Notes: a model not told the origin generated them from the letters alone. 39,209 nt of DNA from an uncultured Pedobacter sp. (GCA_946478755.1 CAMLDJ010000021.1:1-39209), one strand, 5' to 3'. Shown: positions 1 to 8,122, counted from the stretch's first letter. Translations and numbers: made by a program.

Positions 1-484
1 ACAACCACCACACCGATTCCATATATTTGGATTTGTAGGTGATATATGGATCTCCCATATCTACCCAGTAGCCCATCTTTTCTGTAAGATCGTTCCATAC
101 GTCAGTATAACGCATGACCGTCCGCTTGCAGGCTTCGTTGTACTCTTCAATGGAAATGGTTTTGCCAATGTCTTCCTTTGTAATGCCGAGTTCTTTTTCA
201 GTTCCCAGCTCCACTGGTAGTCCATGGGTATCCCATCCGGCTTTACGTTTTACCTGGTAGCCTTTCAGGGTTTTATATCTGCAGAAAATATCTTTAATAG
301 CCCTTGCCATTACATGGTGAATACCAGGCATGCCATTTGCCGAAGGTGGCCCTTCATAAAAAGTAAAAGGGTTCGATTTGGGACGGCTCGAAATACTTTT
401 TTCAAAGATGTTTTCTTCCTTCCAAAAATCAAGTATCTCTTCTCCTATTTTAGCTAGTTCAAGTTGTTTAAATTCCCTATACAT
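1..484 (-). CDS. ileS: Isoleucyl-tRNA synthetase, N-terminal part (cut by window edge)
   Basis: Charges tRNA-Ile with isoleucine in the cytoplasm. The reverse strand reads from an ATG at 484 into the left edge with no stop, giving about 161 residues. It begins MYREFKQLELAKIGEEIL and contains FYEGPPSANGMPGIHHVMAR, the class I HIGH-type signature (here GIHH) of Bacteroidota IleS, followed by the family stretch RKAGWDTHGLPVELGTEKEL. The catalytic KMSKS motif, editing domain and C-terminus lie outside the window. It sits 42 bp downstream of the hxlR-type gene on the same strand, but a TAnnTTTG element just upstream suggests its own promoter. ValS and LeuS were considered; the SANGMPGIHH context and the start favour IleS. 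Confidence 0.95.
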   Translation of the reverse strand, partial: MYREFKQLELAKIGEEILDFWKEENIFEKSISSRPKSNPFTFYEGPPSANGMPGIHHVMARAIKDIFCRYKTLKGYQVKRKAGWDTHGLPVELGTEKELGITKEDIGKTISIEEYNEACKRTVMRYTDVWNDLTEKMGYWVDMGDPYITYKSKYMESVWWL

Positions 485-513
485 CAATCAAGTATCTCCA
501 AAAATTAAGGATG

Positions 514-521
514 CAAAGTTA
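514..521 (-). promoter_or_regulatory. Candidate -7 element of the ileS promoter
   Basis: The reverse strand reads TAACTTTG, an exact match to the Bacteroidota -7 consensus TAnnTTTG. It lies about 30 nt before the ileS ATG, a sensible leader length. I see no clear -33 TTTG at the usual distance, so this is only a candidate. Confidence 0.4.
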
Positions 522-526
522 AGCTT

Positions 527-910
527 TTAGAATGAAACTTTTAAGAGTTCTTTATCTTCCTTTGTAATGTTTTTATGCAGGTTTCCCCAGTCCGACATGG
601 CTTTCAACATTGGTTTCATCGTTTCCCCCAGTTCTGTCAGTTCATACTCCACCCTTGGTGGTACCACCGGATAAACCGTACGTTTTACTACGCGGTCGGT
701 TTCCAGTTCCCGTAACTGTGCGATGAGCATCCTTTCGGAAATATTTTCGATCGAGTTCTTAAGATCGCTGTAACGCATTTTCTGATGCGATAGCCGGCAT
801 AATATGGCGGGTTTCCACCTGCCGCCTAAAATAGATAAAGAATAAGCCATGCCACAGCTATCGTTGATCTGCTTTTCATTGAAAGCGTTTGTAGAGTTCT
901 CTTTTCTCAT
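527..910 (-). CDS. HxlR-family winged-helix transcriptional regulator
   Basis: A 127-residue DNA-binding regulator of the HxlR (MarR-like winged helix) family. The family core is clear: CGMAYSLSILGGRWKPAIL, then MRYSDLKNSIENISERMLIAQLRELE (residues about 45-70) as the recognition helix region, then the wing PPRVEYELTELG. Cys19 sits where thiol-sensing relatives such as YodB carry their redox Cys just before the GG(R/K)WK motif; a second Cys is at 38. An AAGG stretch precedes the ATG. The gene diverges from a short-chain dehydrogenase, the classical arrangement for a local repressor, and two palindromes lie between them. Control of the dehydrogenase and the following flavin reductase by an electrophile is inference. 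Confidence 0.9.
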   Translation of the reverse strand: MRKENSTNAFNEKQINDSCGMAYSLSILGGRWKPAILCRLSHQKMRYSDLKNSIENISERMLIAQLRELETDRVVKRTVYPVVPPRVEYELTELGETMKPMLKAMSDWGNLHKNITKEDKELLKVSF

Positions 911-921
911 TTCTTACCTTT

Positions 922-950
922 TTGTTGGTACCTAACAATTTAATGTATAC
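922..950. promoter_or_regulatory. Two palindromic operator candidates in the hxlR/SDR divergent region
   Basis: TTGTTGGTACCTAACAA at 922-938 is an inverted repeat (TTGTT/AACAA around GGTACC). A second small palindrome, GTATAC, follows at 945-950. HxlR proteins bind such dyads as dimers. The sites lie between the hxlR start at 910 and the candidate SDR promoter at 974-981. Binding is inference. Confidence 0.4.
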
Positions 951-973
951 TGACAAATATAACAATAAGACCT

Positions 974-981
974 TAATTTTG
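974..981 (+). promoter_or_regulatory. Candidate -7 element for the SDR gene
   Basis: TAATTTTG matches TAnnTTTG. It would give a leader of roughly 105 nt before the chosen ATG at 1095, which is long but possible. The palindrome at 945-950 would fall close to the expected -33 region. Confidence 0.3.
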
Positions 982-1094
982 ATCATCATTTATAACAAGG
1001 TAGGGGAGCGGCTTGTTCAAAGAGTTAAGGCGGACTTTCGAGCTCCTTCAAACCGTTGAAAAAAGGAATAATAAAATCAATAAAACAGAAAAAG

Positions 1095-1835
1095 ATGAAA
1101 CGTTTAGAAAACAAAGTAGCGATCATAACCGGGGGTGGTCGCGGTATGGGAGCAGCCATTACAAAAAGACTGGCAGCCGAAGGTGCAACCGTTGTACTAA
1201 CTTATTCCAGATCGAGTGAAAAAGCAGCAACTATTGCTGCCGAGATCAATGCTTCAGGAGGCAGGGCTCTGGCAGTTGAGGCCGATAATGCAGATCGACA
1301 GGCGCTAGCTGATGCAGTGGCCAAAACCATAACTGAGTTTGGCAAAGTGGATATTCTGGTGAACAATGCGGGAATCTATATCGGTAAAGCATTTGAAGAG
1401 CATACGCTGGACGATTATGAGCAGATCATGAATGTAAATGTGCGGGCGGTTTATCTTGCATCACTTGCTGCGGTCAAACATATTCCGGCAGGTGGAAGGA
1501 TCATCACTATAGGAAGCAATATGGCAGAAAATGCCTTGAGCCCACAAACGACCCTGTATACCATGAGCAAGGCGGCACTTACGGGATTTACAAGAGGGCT
1601 TGCAAGAGACCTGGGAAAAAAGGACATTACCGTAAATCTTGTTCAGCCTGGTCCTATAAACACGGATATGAATCCTTCAGATACGGACCTTGCAGATTTC
1701 CTGAGAGGCAGAATGGCCTTATCGGAATATGGAACAGGGGATGACATCGCGGGGCTGGTGGCCTTCCTGGCCAGTGAAGAGGGCAAGTTCATCACCGGAA
1801 CGGCCATCACTATTGATGGTGGTTTGAATGCGTAA
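1095..1835 (+). CDS. Short-chain dehydrogenase/reductase (SDR), 3-oxoacyl-ACP-reductase-like
   Basis: A classical SDR of 246 residues, cytoplasmic, using NAD(P)H to reduce a carbonyl or oxidise an alcohol. The Rossmann dinucleotide motif GGGRGMG is at residues 13-19, NNAG at 90-93, and the catalytic set is Ser141 with Tyr155 and Lys159 (YTMSK). The C-terminus ends FITGTAITIDGGLNA, typical of FabG-like SDRs. An upstream in-frame ATG at 1056 would add 13 lysine-rich residues (MKKGIIKSIKQKK); the internal start gives MKRLENKVAIITGGG, the normal family beginning, so I use it. The substrate cannot be read from sequence. The divergent HxlR regulator and the downstream ene-reductase suggest detoxification of reactive carbonyls rather than fatty acid synthesis. 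Confidence 0.92.
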   Translation: MKRLENKVAIITGGGRGMGAAITKRLAAEGATVVLTYSRSSEKAATIAAEINASGGRALAVEADNADRQALADAVAKTITEFGKVDILVNNAGIYIGKAFEEHTLDDYEQIMNVNVRAVYLASLAAVKHIPAGGRIITIGSNMAENALSPQTTLYTMSKAALTGFTRGLARDLGKKDITVNLVQPGPINTDMNPSDTDLADFLRGRMALSEYGTGDDIAGLVAFLASEEGKFITGTAITIDGGLNA

Positions 1836-1892
1836 TTGTTAATCTTTTGCAACAAACAGCAGCTGCACGTGTTTAAGTTCTATTTAGCTTCA

Positions 1893-1900
1893 TAAATTTG
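1893..1900 (+). promoter_or_regulatory. Candidate -7 element for the OYE gene
   Basis: TAAATTTG matches TAnnTTTG, placed 18 bp before the ATG at 1919. If used, transcription would start roughly 10 nt ahead of the gene, which fits Bacteroidota leaders. The gene may therefore be transcribed on its own as well as from the SDR promoter. Confidence 0.4.
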
Positions 1901-1918
1901 GTTTTTTAGAATTTAAAC

Positions 1919-3001
1919 ATGAGCATACTATTTTCTCCAATTACAATTGGCACTGCAACTTTTAAGAACCGGATTGTGATCTCTCCTATGTGCCAGTATT
2001 CGGCTACCGATGGGTTTGCGAACGACTGGCACATGGCCCATCTGGGGAGTCGGGCCGCTGGCGGTGCAGGACTGGTTATGCAGGAAGCTACAGCGGTACT
2101 TCCTGAAGGTCGGATCAGCTATGCGGACCTCGGTTTATGGAAGGAGGAACAAATGGACAAATTGAAAAGCATTGTCGCATTCCTCCATTCACAGGGCGCA
2201 AAAGCAGGTATCCAGCTTGCCCATGCTGGCAGAAAAGCGAGTTGCGAGGTCCCCTGGAAAGGTGGTGGCCAGATCTCAGTAGGGGATGAAAAGGGCTGGC
2301 AGACCGTAGGGCCGAGTGCATTGCCATTTATCGAAAGTTATGAAAAGCCCAGGGCGCTTGATCAGCAAGGGATTGACGGTATTATTGAGGCCTTCGTGCA
2401 GGCCGCAAAAAGGGCCCGGGAAGTTGGTTATGATGTGATCGAGATCCACGCTGCCCATGGTTACCTGCTGCATCAATTTCTTTCCCCATTAAGCAACCAG
2501 CGTACCGACTTGTATGGTGGTAGTTTTGAAAACAGAGTACGTTTAACGCTCCAAATCACTGATGCTGTGAAACAGGTTTGGGTGGAGAAACCATTGTTTG
2601 TCCGCATCTCGGCGACGGACTGGATAGAAGGCGGCTGGACAATTGACGATAGCATTGCCCTGGCCGCGCTGCTTAAAAGCCGAGGTGTACATTTAATTGA
2701 TACCTCCAGCGGCGGAAATGTGCCCAAAGCAAATATTCCGGTGCGGCCCGGATATCAGGTGGTTTTCGCAGCTCAGATCAAGGCTGCAGTGGAAGTACTA
2801 ACAGCTGCAGTTGGTCTCATCAGTACACCACAACATGCCGAACAGGTTTTACAAAGCGATCAGGCCGATCTGATCTTTATTGCCCGCGAAAGTCTGAGAA
2901 ATCCAAATTTTCCGCTGTACGCGGCACATGTGCTCGGGGAAACCATCAGCTGGCCGGAACAATATGAAAGGGCCAGGCCAGCTCATGGAGAATGGAAATA
3001 G
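1919..3001 (+). CDS. Old Yellow Enzyme family NAD(P)H:flavin oxidoreductase (YqjM/NamA-like ene-reductase)
   Basis: An FMN-dependent TIM-barrel enzyme of 360 residues that reduces activated C=C bonds in enones, quinones or nitro compounds with NAD(P)H. It belongs to the thermophilic-like/YqjM class: Cys25 in SPMCQYSA is the redox-tuning Cys of that class, and His177/His180 in EIHAAHGYLLHQFLSP are the substrate-binding pair. The continuation SNQRTDLYGGSFENR is the family signature, and the C-terminal phosphate-binding part reads FIARESLRNPNFPLYAA. It follows the SDR after 83 bp in the same direction. With the divergent HxlR-type regulator it makes a plausible electrophile-response unit. The physiological substrate is unknown. 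Confidence 0.95.
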   Translation: MSILFSPITIGTATFKNRIVISPMCQYSATDGFANDWHMAHLGSRAAGGAGLVMQEATAVLPEGRISYADLGLWKEEQMDKLKSIVAFLHSQGAKAGIQLAHAGRKASCEVPWKGGGQISVGDEKGWQTVGPSALPFIESYEKPRALDQQGIDGIIEAFVQAAKRAREVGYDVIEIHAAHGYLLHQFLSPLSNQRTDLYGGSFENRVRLTLQITDAVKQVWVEKPLFVRISATDWIEGGWTIDDSIALAALLKSRGVHLIDTSSGGNVPKANIPVRPGYQVVFAAQIKAAVEVLTAAVGLISTPQHAEQVLQSDQADLIFIARESLRNPNFPLYAAHVLGETISWPEQYERARPAHGEWK

Positions 3002-3061
3002 CTTATTAGGAGCTTTTTTGTTCCCTATTGTATATATTTACAAAGCATCAAACAATCAATC

Positions 3062-3769
3062 ATGAGACCTGCCCTTCCTGCATCTTATTATCCTTTAGGA
3101 GACCAGGCTGTTGTTATACAGTTTGGGGACAAGATCTCGGAAGATATACAGCGTCGGATTACCTCCATATGTAGTTTTCTGGAAGAGTATTCTTTTGAAG
3201 GTTTTACGGAATATGTACCTGCATTTACAACGGTCACCATTTTTTACGATCCATTGATTACCGATTATGAAACTGTAGAGCCGCTGATGGAAGAGATGCT
3301 GGAGGCGATCAGTGAAGAAGAGGAAAAAGTAACAGCGGTTACCATAGAAATCCCGGTGTTGTACGGTGGACCGCAGGGGCCGGACCTGTCATTTGTTGCT
3401 GCCCATGCAGGAATTACCGAGACAGAAGTCATCGATCTGCATACCTCAGGCGAATACCTGGTATATATGATTGGCTTCGCTCCTGGTTTTCCTTATTTAG
3501 GGGGACTGGATGCGCGGATTGCCAGCCCCCGAAAAGAGACGCCACGTGCCTGTATTCCAGCTGGTGCTGTAGGAATAGCAGGTGAACAAACCGGCGTTTA
3601 TCCGATTGAAACCCCGGGTGGCTGGCAAATCATCGGGCAAACACCCTTGAAATTATTTGATGTGGAAAAACATCCGCCGGCATTGTTAAAAGCTGGGAAC
3701 AGATTGCGGTTTGTGTCCATCACCGAAGAGGAATTTGACGAAATTAAAAGACTGGAAGATGGGGATTAA
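3062..3769 (+). CDS. pxpB: 5-oxoprolinase subunit PxpB (KipI-like)
   Basis: Subunit B of the prokaryotic ATP-dependent 5-oxoprolinase PxpABC, which opens 5-oxoproline (pyroglutamate) to glutamate. The protein has 235 residues, the usual length. The family motif GFAPGFPYLGGLD is at 138-150, followed by TPRACIPAGAVGIAGEQTG and YPIETPGGWQIIGQTP. The start YYPLGDQAVVIQFG is also typical. The older annotation for this family is KipI, inhibitor of the sporulation kinase KinA, but the genetic context (overlap with pxpC, then pxpA) settles the enzymatic role. The stop overlaps the next gene by 11 bp, suggesting translational coupling. Confidence 0.95.
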   Translation: MRPALPASYYPLGDQAVVIQFGDKISEDIQRRITSICSFLEEYSFEGFTEYVPAFTTVTIFYDPLITDYETVEPLMEEMLEAISEEEEKVTAVTIEIPVLYGGPQGPDLSFVAAHAGITETEVIDLHTSGEYLVYMIGFAPGFPYLGGLDARIASPRKETPRACIPAGAVGIAGEQTGVYPIETPGGWQIIGQTPLKLFDVEKHPPALLKAGNRLRFVSITEEEFDEIKRLEDGD

Positions 3770-4721
3770 GGTTATAAAAGGGGGCATGTTAACCACTGTG
3801 CAGGATTTGGGCAGAACCGGATATCGAAAGGATGGAATCATTGTGAGTGGTGCAATGGATAGCCTTGCCCTGGAAATTGGCAATTTGCTGCTTGGGAATG
3901 AACCCGGGGAAGCGGCGCTGGAGTGCACATTGCTCGGTCCGAAGCTGCTGTTTCAAGCCGATCATCTGATTGCAATTACGGGTGGAGATCTGAGTCCTAT
4001 GCTTGATGGAAAGCCGGTAAAGATGTGGAGCCCGCTATTTATAACGAAAGGTACTGTGCTGAGTTTCGGAGCAGCAGTAAAAGGATGCCGCAGTTATCTT
4101 ACCGTTCTTGGGGGCTTCGATCTGCCGAAAGTGCTGGGCAGTTATGCTACCTATCTTAAAGCAGGTTTTGGAGGTCATCAAGGCAGGGCACTAAAGACTG
4201 ATGATGAGTTATCTTTTAAAAAGAAATACATCCCTACAGGAGTCAGCTTCAACTGGTCGGCAGACCTGAAGCTATATCCCGATCTTGATGATCATCAGAT
4301 CAGGGTAATTAGAGGTCCTGAATATGAACTCTTTGATGATCACAGTAAGGAAGCTCTGTTTAAAGATATTTTTGTGATCACCAAAGAGGCCGACCGGATG
4401 GGCTATCGCCTGGAGGGACCACCTTTAGCAACAACTGAGCCTTATGAGATGCTATCATCAGCGGTGTCCTTTGGAACCCTGCAGGTCACACCTAACGGCA
4501 GTGCCATCCTGTTGATGGCCGATCATCAAACCACCGGAGGCTATCCGAGGGCTTTACAGGTTATTATGGTCGATCTTACCAAACTGGCACAGATGAAAAG
4601 CGGGCAACAGATCCGCTTCAAAGCAGTTACGCTGGCAGAAGCCCGCGATGCCTTCCGGCAAAGGGTAAAGCAGCTTAAACAATTACAGCAAACACTGACA
4701 TTTAAAAATAAGAGTTTATGA
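3759..4721 (+). CDS. pxpC: 5-oxoprolinase subunit PxpC (biotin-dependent carboxylase-like, KipA)
   Basis: Subunit C of 5-oxoprolinase, 320 residues. The N-terminus [20 protein letters not shown] followed by [16 protein letters not shown] is the family start; further family stretches are [15 protein letters not shown], the segment around [20 protein letters not shown], and [20 protein letters not shown] with [13 protein letters not shown] longer reading frame opens at 3711, but the ATG at 3759 begins exactly at the conserved domain, so I chose it; it lies inside the last codons of pxpB. The 3' end overlaps pxpA by an ATGA junction. The three subunits act together in the cytoplasm to salvage 5-oxoproline. 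Confidence 0.94.
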   Translation: MGIKVIKGGMLTTVQDLGRTGYRKDGIIVSGAMDSLALEIGNLLLGNEPGEAALECTLLGPKLLFQADHLIAITGGDLSPMLDGKPVKMWSPLFITKGTVLSFGAAVKGCRSYLTVLGGFDLPKVLGSYATYLKAGFGGHQGRALKTDDELSFKKKYIPTGVSFNWSADLKLYPDLDDHQIRVIRGPEYELFDDHSKEALFKDIFVITKEADRMGYRLEGPPLATTEPYEMLSSAVSFGTLQVTPNGSAILLMADHQTTGGYPRALQVIMVDLTKLAQMKSGQQIRFKAVTLAEARDAFRQRVKQLKQLQQTLTFKNKSL

Positions 4722-5485
4722 ACAGCGGACGATATACCATAGATCTGAACTGTGACATGGGCGAAAGCTATGGTACCTACCGGATCGGTAATGATGAGGC
4801 GATCTTCCCGTACATTACTTCTGCAAATATTGCCTGTGGCTTTCATGCAGGCGATCCAGCCGTAATGAAAAGAACAGTAAGGCTGGCCTTAAAATATAAT
4901 GTGGCAGTTGGCGCACATCCAGGCTTGCCTGATCTGCAGGGTTTCGGCAGGAGAGAGATGGCCATCAGTGCCGAAGAGGCCTATGACCTGGTGGTATACC
5001 AGATTGGTGCATTGGCCGCTTTTGTACAGTCCGAGGGCGGTGTTCTGCGCCATGTAAAACCTCATGGGGCGCTGTACAATATGGCCGCAACAGATGAAGT
5101 GTTGGCTGAAGCTATTGCAGAGGCCGTTTACAATGTTAATCCTACACTGGTGCTGTATGGTTTATCCGGAAGCGGGCTGACAAAGGCTGGCAGCAGAATT
5201 GGGCTGCGGGTGGCTCATGAGGTATTTGCCGACCGGACCTACCAAAATGACGGGACCCTGACTTCAAGAAAATCCGCGAATGCATTGATCATAGATGAGG
5301 ATGTGGCAGGAACAACTTGTCTGAGGATGGTAAAAGAGGGGTTGATCACAGCGGTAAATGGAACTGATATTGCCATTAGAGCAGATACCATATGCCTTCA
5401 TGGCGATGGGGAACATGCTGCTATTTTTGCGGCGAAGATCCATACCCTATTTAAAGAGGAAAATATTGGCCTGCAAGCGCCATGA
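4718..5485 (+). CDS. pxpA: 5-oxoprolinase subunit PxpA (LamB/YcsF family)
   Basis: Subunit A of 5-oxoprolinase, 255 residues, LamB/YcsF family with a deformed TIM barrel. Conserved stretches are [11 protein letters not shown] (9-19), [12 protein letters not shown] (37-47), [16 protein letters not shown] and [10 protein letters not shown]; the Asp and His residues in these are the likely catalytic or metal-site residues. The start codon overlaps the pxpC stop (ATGA), and the stop is followed after 4 nt by the start of a transporter. The gene order pxpB-pxpC-pxpA is common. Salvage of damaged glutamine or glutamate, or use of external 5-oxoproline, are both possible. Confidence 0.95.
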   Translation: MNSGRYTIDLNCDMGESYGTYRIGNDEAIFPYITSANIACGFHAGDPAVMKRTVRLALKYNVAVGAHPGLPDLQGFGRREMAISAEEAYDLVVYQIGALAAFVQSEGGVLRHVKPHGALYNMAATDEVLAEAIAEAVYNVNPTLVLYGLSGSGLTKAGSRIGLRVAHEVFADRTYQNDGTLTSRKSANALIIDEDVAGTTCLRMVKEGLITAVNGTDIAIRADTICLHGDGEHAAIFAAKIHTLFKEENIGLQAP

Positions 5486-5489
5486 CCAT

Positions 5490-6665
5490 ATGAATAGAAA
5501 AATCAACTGGAGTGTTTTAACAGGAGCGGCTTTTTTAATGGCTACATCGGCCATCGGCCCCGGCTTTTTAACCCAAACTACTGTATTTACCAATTCTCTC
5601 GGTGCCAGCTTTGGTTTCGTCATCCTTGCATCCATATTGATAGATATCGCGGTGCAGCTAAACATCTGGAGGGTAATTGCTGTAGCTGAAAAGCGGGCCC
5701 AGGATATTGCTAATCTGTTGCTCCCTGGTCTGGGCACTTTCATTTCCGTGCTTATTGTTTTGGGTGGTCTGGCCTTTAATGTGGGCAATATTGCAGGGGC
5801 CGGCCTTGGCCTTAATGCGCTACTGGGTATTTCTGTAATTACAGGAGCATTGATATCAGCGGCGCTGGCAATAGCTATTTTTATGATCAGGGAGGCTGGG
5901 AAAGCGATGGACAGATTTGCACAACTCATGGGCTGCATCATGATCATGGTGATCATCTATATCGCGGTAACGTCTAATCCGCCGGTTGCCGAGGCTGCAC
6001 TCAGGACAATTGTGCCTAAAAAAATAGACCTGATGACCATCATTACGCTGGTAGGTGGTACCGTTGGCGGATACATCACTTTTTCGGGTGGACACCGCTT
6101 GCTCGATGCGGGGATAAAAGGTAAAGCGGCTTTGTCCCAGGTGAGTACCAGTGCTGTCATGGGTATTTCCGTAGCCTCACTGATCCGGGTATTCCTCTTC
6201 TTAGCTTCCCTGGGCATCATCTGCAAAGGGCTTAGCATTGATCCCGGGAATCCTACCGGATCTATATTTCAGTCAGCAGCAGGAAAGCTCGGGTACAGGT
6301 TGTTCGGGCTGGTGATGTTCTCAGCAGCCATTACCTCTGTAATTGGCTCGGCTTACACCTCAGTTTCGTTTATAAAATCTTTCAGTCCGGTCATCTCTAA
6401 AAATGAGAATAAAGTCATTATTGCCTTTATTTCGGTCTCCACTCTTATTTTTACCCTCACTGGAAAGCCCGTTAGCCTGCTGATCATGGCAGGGGTGGTA
6501 AATGGGTTTATTTTGCCCGTTACCCTAAGCACTATCCTGTTTGCAGCTTATAAAACAAGAATTGTGGGCGAATACAGGCATGCAGTCTGGCTAACTTTTT
6601 TCGGCGCTTTAGTGGTCGCAATTATGACCTATATGAGTATAAATGTACTGCTGCAATACATTTAA
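5490..6665 (+). CDS. NRAMP-fold (divalent-metal-transporter-like) permease of the 5-oxoprolinase operon
   Basis: A 391-residue inner-membrane protein with about 11 hydrophobic helices and the NRAMP (LeuT-fold) layout. The chosen start MNRKINWSVLTGAAFL lies 4 nt after pxpA; an upstream frame start at 5358 lies inside pxpA and would only add a non-conserved tail. True metal NRAMPs carry DPGN in helix 1 and MPH in helix 6. Here helix 1 reads AIGPGFLTQTT (21-31), so the metal-binding Asp is Gly, and helix 6 reads GGTVGGYITFSGGHRLLD (189-206) with no MPH. Databases would probably call it a metal transporter. The altered sites and tight linkage to pxpBCA suggest a different cargo, perhaps 5-oxoproline; that is inference. 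Confidence 0.85.
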   Translation: MNRKINWSVLTGAAFLMATSAIGPGFLTQTTVFTNSLGASFGFVILASILIDIAVQLNIWRVIAVAEKRAQDIANLLLPGLGTFISVLIVLGGLAFNVGNIAGAGLGLNALLGISVITGALISAALAIAIFMIREAGKAMDRFAQLMGCIMIMVIIYIAVTSNPPVAEAALRTIVPKKIDLMTIITLVGGTVGGYITFSGGHRLLDAGIKGKAALSQVSTSAVMGISVASLIRVFLFLASLGIICKGLSIDPGNPTGSIFQSAAGKLGYRLFGLVMFSAAITSVIGSAYTSVSFIKSFSPVISKNENKVIIAFISVSTLIFTLTGKPVSLLIMAGVVNGFILPVTLSTILFAAYKTRIVGEYRHAVWLTFFGALVVAIMTYMSINVLLQYI

Positions 6666-6667
6666 GT

Positions 6668-7210
6668 TCATAAAAATGCTGACAGGCTATTGTTCAGCCG
6701 CCGCAGCCGCCCCAACCAGATCCTGCATAATACGATCAGCTGTAAGGCAAACAAAATAATAGCTGCTGAAAGCATCAGGGACTTGCCTGTATTAAAGCTG
6801 ATGTTATAACTGAAAAACAAGAGGAAGCCGGCCATCAGCACTACCCGCGAAATAACAGAGATGACAGCATAAGTTCTTACTTTCATAAGATATCGCTGAA
6901 GCGAGGCGCGAACGGAAGTCCCGGCAACCAGGTGTCTGGACAAGCCATAACCAGTCAGATTATGAATCAATGCTGAGGCTACGCTAACTACTAGTAGTAT
7001 ATTGATTAAAAGGGGTTTCTGATCTCCGTCAAACATGGTGTAATACGCCATCAGAAAGGCCGACCAGCCAATGACCTCTATTCCCAATTGTTTCCGGATC
7101 TGTTTCAATACCGGATGATTATTTTCCTTCAGCATCTGCTGAATTTCTTCCGGAGTTTTCAGGGGAGCTTCTATATTTTTCCAGGTAGATTTTAAGGCAT
7201 CTAGTTCCAT
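6668..7210 (-). CDS. Membrane protein encoded after an ECF sigma factor (possible sigma regulator)
   Basis: A 180-residue protein with a soluble N-terminus (MELDALKSTWKNIEAPLKTP, then a charged helix) and four hydrophobic stretches at about 47-60, 67-83, 112-132 and 143-163. Bacteroidota often carry such a MELD-type membrane protein directly after an ECF sigma factor. Here it starts 3 nt after the sigma gene's stop, so the two are surely co-transcribed. A role as anti-sigma factor is plausible from position only: I see neither the zinc-binding HxxxCxxC motif of ZAS anti-sigma factors nor a FecR domain. Its 3' end faces the transporter gene with only 2 bp between the two stop codons. Confidence 0.75.
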   Translation of the reverse strand: MELDALKSTWKNIEAPLKTPEEIQQMLKENNHPVLKQIRKQLGIEVIGWSAFLMAYYTMFDGDQKPLLINILLVVSVASALIHNLTGYGLSRHLVAGTSVRASLQRYLMKVRTYAVISVISRVVLMAGFLLFFSYNISFNTGKSLMLSAAIILFALQLIVLCRIWLGRLRRLNNSLSAFL

Positions 7211-7213
7211 ATC

Positions 7214-7690
7214 CTATTTGATTAAAAGTTTTTGAATTTTGTTTTTGATCCTGTTGAGTTTAACGCCAACATAATTTTCATTGATACCGGTGATCTCGGC
7301 AATTTGCAGATAACTAAGCTCCTCTAAATAGAGCGTAACAATGGCTTTTTCGCTGTCGTCAAGCTGTTTTAACGCGGCGAAAAGCCGCTCCTGCCTTATT
7401 CCCATTTCTTCACTCTGCATTTCTTCTGCAAGGTCGGGCAGCGTGGTGCTGTACATCACATCAGGCTTTTTTTTACGAAAAGAGGCAATAGCCGTGTTTA
7501 GCGCAACACGATAAAGCCAGCTGCTCACTTTAGCTTCTCCTTTAAAGGAGGGGACGGCCCGCCAAAGCTGGTAAGTGATTTCCTGAAACAGGTCTTCGCG
7601 ATCCTCCCGGCTATCCCGGTACAGACGGCATATCTTATGAATGATTGCCTGATTTTTAGTAATCAACGCTAAAAACTGATTTTCATCCAT
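7214..7690 (-). CDS. ECF-type RNA polymerase sigma factor (sigma-70 family)
   Basis: A 158-residue extracytoplasmic-function sigma factor that directs RNA polymerase to its own promoter set. Region 2 is visible as DREDLFQEITYQLWRAVPSF and SSWLYRVALNTAIASFRKKK (about 29-75). Region 4 reads LEELSYLQIAEITGINENYV with VKLNRIKNKIQKLL at the end, the helix-turn-helix for the -35 region. Regions 1 and 3 are absent, as expected for this class. The following gene encodes a membrane protein likely to act with it. The 168-bp gap to the divergent gene at 7859 should hold its promoter, but I see no confident site. Confidence 0.93.
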   Translation of the reverse strand: MDENQFLALITKNQAIIHKICRLYRDSREDREDLFQEITYQLWRAVPSFKGEAKVSSWLYRVALNTAIASFRKKKPDVMYSTTLPDLAEEMQSEEMGIRQERLFAALKQLDDSEKAIVTLYLEELSYLQIAEITGINENYVGVKLNRIKNKIQKLLIK

Positions 7691-7858
7691 AAGGTCTTGT
7701 TTTAAATATATTCATATCTCCTATAAGTTGTCCTTATTTTAAAAATCTTACAGTTTGATCAAAAAAATAATAAGAAAGGTCAAAGCTGGTGCAGCCCCGT
7801 TAAATAGTATTTGGTTTGATTTTTGTTTAGGTTTATGTGTTCATCTAATACCTGTTTT

Positions 7859-8122
7859 ATGATAAAGATACTGAAACTTCAAAAAGCTGTATACCTCATC
7901 ATTTTAGGCGTTATCGGATTAATTGCTCATAAAATAATGGAGGCCAATAAACTCGACTCAGGTATTTACGTACTCAAACTATCGGGCCTTCTATTTTTAA
8001 TAGGTGCATTGTGGCTTATATACCCTATTTTATTTGCTAAAAAAGTGAACGAGGAGGAAGTGCAGCTTGATCCCGAAAAGCAGAATGAGGCAGCGGATCC
8101 GGTTATAACAAACCAGCCATAA
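7859..8122 (+). CDS. Small two-helix membrane protein, unknown function
   Basis: An 87-residue protein starting MIKILKLQKAVYLIILGVIG, with hydrophobic segments at about 10-24 and 39-58 and an acidic C-terminal tail (NEEEVQLDPEKQNEAADP) likely facing the cytoplasm. I do not recognise a family; similar short proteins are common in Sphingobacteriaceae. The frame is open from an ATG at 7823, but those extra residues (MFRFMCSSNTCF) are poor in character and I prefer the second ATG. The gene diverges from the ECF sigma gene. Its last 20 bp overlap the 3' end of the convergent phospholipase C gene, so both ends are read on both strands. Confidence 0.65.
   Translation: MIKILKLQKAVYLIILGVIGLIAHKIMEANKLDSGIYVLKLSGLLFLIGALWLIYPILFAKKVNEEEVQLDPEKQNEAADPVITNQP

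Noticed and set aside
224..457. Plus-strand open frame of 77 codons
   Set aside because: It is the antisense of the conserved ileS start; the protein has no family character.
1013..1219. Open frame of 68 codons ahead of the SDR
   Set aside because: It overlaps the SDR in another frame, with low-complexity content and no ribosome site; the SDR motifs are clear.
3001..3020. AGCT-TTATTAGG-AGCT followed by T residues, considered as a terminator after the OYE gene
   Set aside because: The stem is only four to five pairs; not strong enough to list.
5447..5956. Minus-strand open frame of 169 codons inside the transporter gene
   Set aside because: It is a shadow of a hydrophobic gene; the sense strand shows the full transporter.
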